Source of the DNA: Curtobacterium sp. UNCCL20
GTDB taxonomy: Bacteria > Actinomycetota > Actinomycetes > Actinomycetales > Microbacteriaceae
NCBI RefSeq assembly: GCF_900101675.1
Contig: NZ_FNKG01000002.1
Span: 267,005 to 331,004 of the forward strand
Direction of reading: 5' to 3'
Length of the DNA: 64,000 nt
Positions 59,361 to 64,000 of the stretch are shown here, one piece after another. Every line of letters starts with the position of its first letter. Position 1 is the first letter of the stretch. The notes under the pieces were generated by a model. The model was not told the origin of the DNA and made no database searches. It saw only the letters and a program-made list of their open reading frames with translations. The position numbers were made by a program, and so were the translations under genes.

Positions 59361-60014
59361 CTACCCCTTCTGACGGGTGGGCTGCCCGCGCTGCGCCATC
59401 GCGCGACGTACCTGGTCACCACGGAGCGGGCGACCGGGCAGCGGTTCGCGTGCGACGCCGGGCGCTCGGAACGCGTCGAGTGCCAGCTCCACCCAGCGCT
59501 TGTACGCCTCGGGCGCGATCCGGCCGAAGGTGCCGATGGTCTCCGCGATGGACAGCTGCATGACGGCGACGTCCGCCAGGGCGGCGTCCGCACGGATGAC
59601 GCCGGCTTCCTGCCCGGCGGTGAAGAGCGCGTCGACGCCGTCCTGCACGGCGACGCGCAGTCGGAGGAGCTCCGGCGCCTCGCGGTAGTCGGTCGTCATC
59701 AGCTGGTTGAAGCCGGTGCGCCGTGCTTCGATCCGGGCCGCTCCGCGCACGAACGTCGCGAAGCCGGACCACGGGTCGGACGCCGACAGTTCGAGGCAGC
59801 GCTCGACGTCGTCGAGGACCTCCTGCATCGGCTCCGTGAGCACCGCCTCCCACAGGGCGGCTCGCGTCGGGAAGTGCCGGTACAGGGTCGCGTTGCCGAG
59901 TCCGGCAGCGACCGCGATCGGTTCGAGGGGAGCCTGGAGGCCCTGCTCGGCGAACGCAGACCGGGCCGCGTCGACGAGCGCCTGACGGTTCCGAGCGACG
60001 TCCTTGCGGGTCAT
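59361..60014 (-). CDS. TetR-family regulator
   Basis: 217 aa. Helix-turn-helix at residues about 9-52 (RQALVDAARSAFAEQGLQAPLEPIAVAAGLGNATLYRHFPTRAALWEAVL). Helical ligand domain follows. The ATG is preceded by TAGGTT 6 nt upstream (leaderless). Divergent from a DoxX-like gene with a gaaacgg/ccgtttc inverted repeat in the gap, which it probably binds to control both promoters. Confidence 0.92.
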   Translation of the reverse strand: MTRKDVARNRQALVDAARSAFAEQGLQAPLEPIAVAAGLGNATLYRHFPTRAALWEAVLTEPMQEVLDDVERCLELSASDPWSGFATFVRGAARIEARRTGFNQLMTTDYREAPELLRLRVAVQDGVDALFTAGQEAGVIRADAALADVAVMQLSIAETIGTFGRIAPEAYKRWVELALDAFRAPGVAREPLPGRPLRGDQVRRAMAQRGQPTRQKG

Positions 60015-60020
60015 GTCCCC

Positions 60021-60026
60021 AACCTA
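60021..60026 (-). promoter_or_regulatory. -10 box (TAGGTT) of the leaderless TetR gene
   Basis: Minus-strand TAGGTT lies 6 nt before ATG 60014. Confidence 0.55.
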
Positions 60027-60065
60027 GTTCCGGCGCCCGGGAATACGGGGAGTGCTCTCCGGTTT

Positions 60066-60089
60066 GAAACGGGGACAACCATCCGTTTC
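60066..60089. promoter_or_regulatory. TetR operator candidate between TetR and DoxX-like genes
   Basis: Inverted repeat gaaacgg (60066-60072) and ccgtttc (60083-60089) with a 10-bp spacer. Confidence 0.6.
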
Positions 60090-60107
60090 GTACCTCCTGG
60101 AGTCACC

Positions 60108-60455
60108 GTGCACATCGCTGCCGTCGTCCTGTCCCTCGTCCTCGCACTCGCCACGCTCGGCTCCGGGGTGATGAAGCTCATCCGCAACCCGAAGATCGTC
60201 GCCTCGATGGAGGCCGTGCACGTCACGCCCGCGCAGATGACCGTCCTCGGCCTGCTCGAGGTCGCCGCCGCCGCCGGGCTCGTCGTCGGTCTGTGGTGGG
60301 TGCCGCTCGCCATCGCGGCAGCCATCGGCTCGGTCGTCTACTTCGCCGGAGCCGTGGTGGCACACCTCCGCGCGCACGACCGCGAGCTGCAGGGCGCCGT
60401 CGTCCTGCTGGTCGTCTCGGTCGCCACGCTCGTGGTCCTGCTCCTCGCCCGGTAG
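60108..60455 (+). CDS. DoxX-like small membrane protein
   Basis: 115 aa from GTG with CTGGAG upstream. Four hydrophobic helices: AAVVLSLVLALATLGSGVMKL, MTVLGLLEVAAAAGLVVGLWW, LAIAAAIGSVVYFAGAVVAHL, GAVVLLVVSVATLVVLLLA. The basic KLIRNPKIVASM loop after helix 1 fits the DoxX_2/DUF4267 group. Function unsettled; these are frequent targets of neighbouring TetR regulators, as suggested here. Confidence 0.85.
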   Translation: MHIAAVVLSLVLALATLGSGVMKLIRNPKIVASMEAVHVTPAQMTVLGLLEVAAAAGLVVGLWWVPLAIAAAIGSVVYFAGAVVAHLRAHDRELQGAVVLLVVSVATLVVLLLAR

Positions 60456-60475
60456 CCGAGGAACCGGCGCCAGCG

Positions 60476-61576
60476 TCAGGGGATCAGGCGGTCCTCGCGG
60501 TAGCGCTCGAAGAAGTCCGCGAAGGCCCGTTCGGTCCGTCGGTACCCCGTGAAGCCGGCCTCGCGGCTCTTGCTCATGTCGGTGACGACCTCCATCGCTC
60601 GACCGAGGTCGGCGTCGGTGTGCCACCACGAGGCGACCCGGGTGACGTCCGGCTCGGCGAGCCCGTAGCGCTCGGCGATGCCGGCCCACGCGGACTCGTA
60701 CGGCGCCATCTGCTCCTCGAGCGGGCGCGGAGCATCCTGGTACCCGACGACGCGGGACGGGTCGACCCCGAGGTGTGCGGCGAGGCGGGGCCACATCCAC
60801 CGCCAGCGGAAGACGTCGCCGTTGACGATGTTGAACGGCTCGTCCGCACCCTCGGGCGAGGTCGCCGCCCAGACCATGTGCTCGGCGAGCAGGCCCGCGT
60901 CGGTCATGTCGGTCAGGCCGTTCCACTGTGCCTCGCTGCCCGGGAACACGAAGTCGAGGTCGAGCTCCTTGGCGATCGTGGCCTGCACGGCGAGGGTCAG
61001 GCCCAGGTTCATCGCGTTGCCGACGGCGTGCCCGATGACCGTGTGCGACCGGTGCACCGACCACGTGAAGCCCTGGCGCGCGGCGGCGGCGAAGAGCTCG
61101 TCCTCCTGCGCGTAGTAGAAGTTCGGGGTGTCGAGCCGGGGCTCCTCCTCGTGGAAGGGCGTGTCCGGCATCTCGCCCGCGGCGTACGCCTCGAACGGGC
61201 CGAGGTAGTGCTTCAACCCGGTGACGAGGGCGACGTGCTCGAGCGGGGCGTGTCCCAGTGCGGCGAGGAGGTCGCGGACCATCGCCCCGTTCACGGCGAT
61301 GTTCTCGGCCTCCGTCGCCTGTCGCTGCCACGCGGTGAAGAACACGTGGGTGGGCTGCTCGTCGGCCAGCGCGGTGCGCAGGGACTCAGGATCGCGCAGG
61401 TCCGCTGCGACGCCTCGGACGCCGTCGCTGGTGGCCGCGCGTCGGGAGAGCGCCGCCACGTCCCACCCGTCGCGGATGAGGAGCCGCACCAGGGCGGAGC
61501 CGGTGATGCCGCTCGCACCCACGACGAGTGCGCGGCGGTGGTCGGAGGACTGCGGGGTGGTCTCGTCAGTGGTCAT
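60476..61576 (-). CDS. NAD(P)-dependent epimerase/reductase (PRISE-like extended SDR)
   Basis: 366 aa from ATG 61576; upstream in-frame codons look non-native. The Rossmann motif is VVGASGITGSALVRLL (residues about 20-35). FTAWQRQATEAENIAVNGAMVRDLL, VALVTGLKHYLGPFEAY, NFYYAQEDEL and WSVHRSHTVIG follow the iridoid-synthase/progesterone 5-beta-reductase (PRISE) pattern. Such enzymes reduce activated enones with NADPH; the substrate here is unknown. It converges with the DoxX-like gene. Confidence 0.88.
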   Translation of the reverse strand: MTTDETTPQSSDHRRALVVGASGITGSALVRLLIRDGWDVAALSRRAATSDGVRGVAADLRDPESLRTALADEQPTHVFFTAWQRQATEAENIAVNGAMVRDLLAALGHAPLEHVALVTGLKHYLGPFEAYAAGEMPDTPFHEEEPRLDTPNFYYAQEDELFAAAARQGFTWSVHRSHTVIGHAVGNAMNLGLTLAVQATIAKELDLDFVFPGSEAQWNGLTDMTDAGLLAEHMVWAATSPEGADEPFNIVNGDVFRWRWMWPRLAAHLGVDPSRVVGYQDAPRPLEEQMAPYESAWAGIAERYGLAEPDVTRVASWWHTDADLGRAMEVVTDMSKSREAGFTGYRRTERAFADFFERYREDRLIP

Positions 61577-61613
61577 CGTGTTCGCCAACACCTGTCGTCC
61601 CGGTGGTGTTCCC

Positions 61614-62012
61614 TCAGCGCGGTCGGCGGATACGGATCGGCCCCTTGGCCGTGGACGGGTCGACGAGCGTCCCGTGCTGGGTGATCTCGACCTCGCCCCG
61701 AGCGACCATCCGGCGGGCGGCACGACGCGCGGGTTCCATCAGGTCGCGCCAGTCGTCGGGGTCCAGCGACCGGGCGACCTCGGAGGGACAGATGCTCGAC
61801 GACCGCGCTCGTGCAGCCAGCAGCTCGTCGATGCGCTGTTCGAGCGCCCGGTCGACGTCGTCGACGCCGTGCTTCCGGCAGGCGGCCGAGCACCACTTCG
61901 CCTCGGGCGCTGCGGACGACGGCATCCGACGGCCGCACGACGCACAGGTCCGCTCCGCGTTCGCCTGCTCGGACGCGTCGGCGTCGGCTGCGGTCCTGAT
62001 CGCTCGTCCCAT
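61614..62012 (-). CDS. DUF2256/DUF3253-type protein with zinc knuckle
   Basis: 132 aa. The N-terminal half carries CASCGRRMPSSAAPEAKWCSAACRKHGV, a four-Cys zinc knuckle of the DUF2256 type. The C-terminal half (QRIDELLAARARSSSICPSEVARSLDPDDWRDLMEPARRAARRMVARGEVEITQHGTLVDPSTAKGPIRIR) matches DUF3253, a small winged-helix-like domain. Function unknown; nucleic-acid binding is plausible. ATG 62012 has only a weak -10 (CATGCT) upstream. Confidence 0.8.
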   Translation of the reverse strand: MGRAIRTAADADASEQANAERTCASCGRRMPSSAAPEAKWCSAACRKHGVDDVDRALEQRIDELLAARARSSSICPSEVARSLDPDDWRDLMEPARRAARRMVARGEVEITQHGTLVDPSTAKGPIRIRRPR

Positions 62013-62078
62013 CGGTCCAGCATGGTCCGGACACACACTCCTGTACCCAGGAGCGAGGGAACTGGCAGCATCGGAGCG

Positions 62079-63416
62079 GTGACTCCCGACACCGAACCCG
62101 TCCGTCCCCACGAACCGGACTGGGTGCAGCACGTCCTCTGGTGGCACCTCTACCCGCTCGGCTTCGTCGGCGCCGAGGTCCGGCCGACGAGCCCCGTGGA
62201 CGACCGCCCCGTCGAGCACCGCCTCGACCGGATCGAGGGCTGGCTCGACCACGTCGTCGACCTCGGGCTGAACGGGGTGCTGCTCGGGCCGGTGTTCGCC
62301 AGCTCGACGCACGGCTACGACACCGTCGACCACTTCCGGATCGATCCGCGGCTCGGTGACGACGCCGACTTCGACCGACTCGTCCGGACGGCGCACGACC
62401 GGGGGGTCCGGGTGCTCCTCGACGGCGTCTTCAACCACGTCGGGCGCGAGCACCCCGCGTTCCGCGCGCTCGAGTCCGACGGACCGGACGCAGCGACGGC
62501 GTCGCTGTTCGGCATCGACTGGAGCGGGTGGACGCCGGGGGCGCCGGTGCCGGTGGGGAACTTCGAGGGCCACGACATCCTGGTCGCGCTCGACCACGAT
62601 GCCGGGGCGACCGAGGACCTGGTCGTCGAGGTGATGACGCACTGGCTCGGTCGCGGGGTCGACGGGTGGCGGCTCGACGCCGCCTACGCCGTGCCGCCGG
62701 CGTTCTGGGCGCGGGTGCTGCCCCGGGTGCGGGAGCGGTTCCCGGAGGCGTGGTTCAGCGGCGAGGTCATCCACGGCGACGCGGCGGCGATCGTCCGCGA
62801 CTCGACGATGGACTCGACCACCCAGTACGAACTCTGGCAGGGGATCTGGCACGGCATCGCGGACGGCAACTGCTTCGAGCTCGGCCACGCGATCGAACGG
62901 CACGACGCCCTGCTGCGGACCTTCGTCCCGAGCACCTTCGTCGGCAACCACGACGTGACGCGCATCGCGAGCGCGGTGGGAGAGCGGTTCGCCCCGCACG
63001 CCGCCGCGGTCCTGTTCACGGTCGCCGGGACACCGATCGTCTACGCCGGGGACGAGTACGGCTGGACCGGGGTGAAGGAGGAGCGCGAGGGCGGCGACGA
63101 CGCCGTCCGGCCCGAGTTCCCCGAGCAGCCGTCGGCGCCGGTCGACCTGACGCACACGTACGAGGCCCTGATCGCCCTGCGTCGCCGTCACCCGTGGCTG
63201 CACCGGGCCCACACCGACGTCGTGCACCTGACCAACACGGCGATCGTCCTGCGCACCGCGACCGGGACGGATTCCGTGGTGACCGCCCTGAACCTGGCGG
63301 CGGACCCCGTCGAGCTACCCGCGGCCGACGCGACGCAGGTGGTGGCGGGCGGCGGTGACCTGCGGGACGGGACCGTGCGCCTCCAGGCCGAGGGGTGGGT
63401 CGTCCTGACGGCGTGA
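62079..63416 (+). CDS. GH13 alpha-amylase-family enzyme
   Basis: 445 aa from GTG. The barrel has LYPLGFVGAEV, GVLLGPVFASSTHGYDTVDHFRIDPRLGDDADF, LLDGVFNHVGREHPAF, nucleophile Asp in VDGWRLDAAYAV (about residue 198), acid/base Glu in FSGEVIHGDA (about 229) and transition-state Asp in FVGNHDVTRI (about 289). No signal peptide, so intracellular. It resembles short cytoplasmic glucan- or maltose-acting members; specificity cannot be given. A short beta C-terminal domain follows. Confidence 0.92.
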   Translation: MTPDTEPVRPHEPDWVQHVLWWHLYPLGFVGAEVRPTSPVDDRPVEHRLDRIEGWLDHVVDLGLNGVLLGPVFASSTHGYDTVDHFRIDPRLGDDADFDRLVRTAHDRGVRVLLDGVFNHVGREHPAFRALESDGPDAATASLFGIDWSGWTPGAPVPVGNFEGHDILVALDHDAGATEDLVVEVMTHWLGRGVDGWRLDAAYAVPPAFWARVLPRVRERFPEAWFSGEVIHGDAAAIVRDSTMDSTTQYELWQGIWHGIADGNCFELGHAIERHDALLRTFVPSTFVGNHDVTRIASAVGERFAPHAAAVLFTVAGTPIVYAGDEYGWTGVKEEREGGDDAVRPEFPEQPSAPVDLTHTYEALIALRRRHPWLHRAHTDVVHLTNTAIVLRTATGTDSVVTALNLAADPVELPAADATQVVAGGGDLRDGTVRLQAEGWVVLTA

Positions 63417-63426
63417 CCCGACGCAA

Positions 63427-63494
63427 CGAGACTCGGGCTGAGCGACCGTCCTCGCGCCGACCGGCGCGTGACCTGTCGCTCAGCCCGAGTCTCG
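63427..63494. terminator. Hairpin, CGAGACTCGGG family
   Basis: Perfect 20-bp arms (63427-63446 and 63475-63494; core cgagactcgggctgagcgac) with a 28-nt loop, between convergent genes. The right arm tgtcgctcagc.cgag.ctcgg matches the right part of the 83-bp repeats at 51.7-52.0 kb. Confidence 0.8.
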
Positions 63495-63509
63495 GGGCGA
63501 GCGCCTGCC

Positions 63510-64000
63510 CTACTTGCGCGCGGACGCAGCCCGGCGCTTGTTGAACACGTCGAACGCGACGGCGGCGAGCAGCACCAGGCCCTTGATGAGCGACTGGTAC
63601 TCGGTGCCGACACCGAGGATCGACATGCCGTTGTTCAGCAGGCCGATGATGAGACCACCGACGATGGCCCCCGGCACGGTGCCGATGCCACCGGTGACGG
63701 CAGCGCCACCGATGAACACGGCCGCGATGGCGTCGAGCTCGAAGCCGGAGCCGGCACCGGGGGCCGCCAGGTTGAGCTGCCCGGTGAACACCACGCCGGC
63801 CAGCGCCGAGATGACGCCCATGTTGACGAAGAGCATGAACGTGACGCGCTTCGTCTTCACGCCGGACAGCTGCGCGGCGAGGGCGTTGCCACCGATCGCG
63901 TAGATGTGGCGGCCGAACACCGCGCTCCGCATCACGACCGAGTAGATGACCACGAGCGCACCGAGCACGACGAGCACGATCGGGGTGCCGTTGTAGCTGG
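63510..64000 (-). CDS. Ribose/xylose-type ABC permease, C-terminal part (truncated by window end)
   Basis: The frame is open to the window end, so the start is outside. About 163 residues are seen. FGRHIYAIGGNALAAQLSGVKTKRVTFMLFVNMGVISALAGVVFTGQLNLAAPGAGSGFELDAIAAVFIGGAAVTGGIGTVPGAIVGGLIIGLLNNGMSILGVGTEYQSLIKGLVLLAAVAFDVF is the BPD_transp_2 signature of RbsC/XylH/MmsB permeases. It imports a monosaccharide with a CUT2-type double ATPase, expected just outside the window. Confidence 0.93.
   Translation of the reverse strand, partial: SYNGTPIVLVVLGALVVIYSVVMRSAVFGRHIYAIGGNALAAQLSGVKTKRVTFMLFVNMGVISALAGVVFTGQLNLAAPGAGSGFELDAIAAVFIGGAAVTGGIGTVPGAIVGGLIIGLLNNGMSILGVGTEYQSLIKGLVLLAAVAFDVFNKRRAASARK

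Noticed and set aside
63375-63390. gcgcctccaggccg in the 3' end of the GH13 gene as a hairpin family member
   Set aside because: There is no complementary arm nearby and the codons encode an ordinary beta-strand (VRLQAEG), so chance similarity is more likely.

Overview
The window is about 70% GC, with genes packed head to tail, mostly GTG/ATG starts, many TAnnnT -10 boxes lying 6-8 nt before a start codon (leaderless genes), and 19-bp DtxR/IdeR-type iron boxes. Together with an EfeUOB locus, LAxTG-type wall anchoring and plant-polysaccharide genes, this points to a high-GC Gram-positive actinobacterium, probably Microbacteriaceae (Curtobacterium-like). That assignment is inference; no rRNA gene is present.

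Layout. 1-3987: tail of a GH18-type hydrolase, then a LacI repressor divergent from a two-gene sugar-acid/polyol catabolic pair (Gfo/Idh/MocA dehydrogenase plus TIM-barrel isomerase) with a perfect 20-bp operator between them. 4190-8897: translationally coupled MoxR ATPase, DUF58 protein and TgpA-type transglutaminase. 8921-9299: a nested 109-bp/33-bp tandem repeat. 9303-15204: TetR, a TRIC-type channel protein, and efeU-efeO-efeB behind an iron box. 15510-21877 (minus): wall-anchored 5'-nucleotidase, then a second dehydrogenase-isomerase pair coupled to a PoxB-like ThDP enzyme. 21960-24378: glucose-6-phosphate dehydrogenase-like gene, dienelactone hydrolase-like gene, tRNA-Arg(ACG). 24623-32481 (minus): acyltransferase-SGNH protein, old yellow enzyme, a small Cys protein with an OhrR-like MarR regulator, and a TetR-MMPL efflux operon. 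32642-41386: small regulators and enzymes, a class A penicillin-binding protein, hydrolases and an SDR. 41549-46508: siderophore uptake genes with two iron boxes. 46595-58905: two carbohydrate-uptake loci, an ABC importer facing a GH51 arabinofuranosidase and a LacI-controlled ABC importer with a GH35 beta-galactosidase. 58906-64000: small regulators and enzymes, a GH13 amylase-like enzyme and the C-terminal part of a ribose/xylose-type ABC permease.

How it fits together. Two themes dominate: iron acquisition (ferrous/haem-linked EfeUOB, ferric-siderophore ABC plus a siderophore-interacting reductase, all with iron boxes) and plant-derived sugar use (arabino-/galacto-oligosaccharide import, GH51, GH35, GH13, two dehydrogenase-isomerase modules). 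Neither MalFGK-type importer carries its own ATPase, so both probably share one encoded elsewhere.

The least explained content is non-coding. One family of near-perfect GC-rich hairpins (arm core GGAGGCGCG) recurs nine times between genes with compensating base-pair changes. A second family (core CGAGACTCGGGCTGAGCGAC) includes an 83-bp exact duplication. There is also the nested tandem repeat at 8.9-9.3 kb and a structured-looking 0.4-kb spacer at 28.8-29.1 kb. No CRISPR array, transposase, phage gene or rRNA was found.
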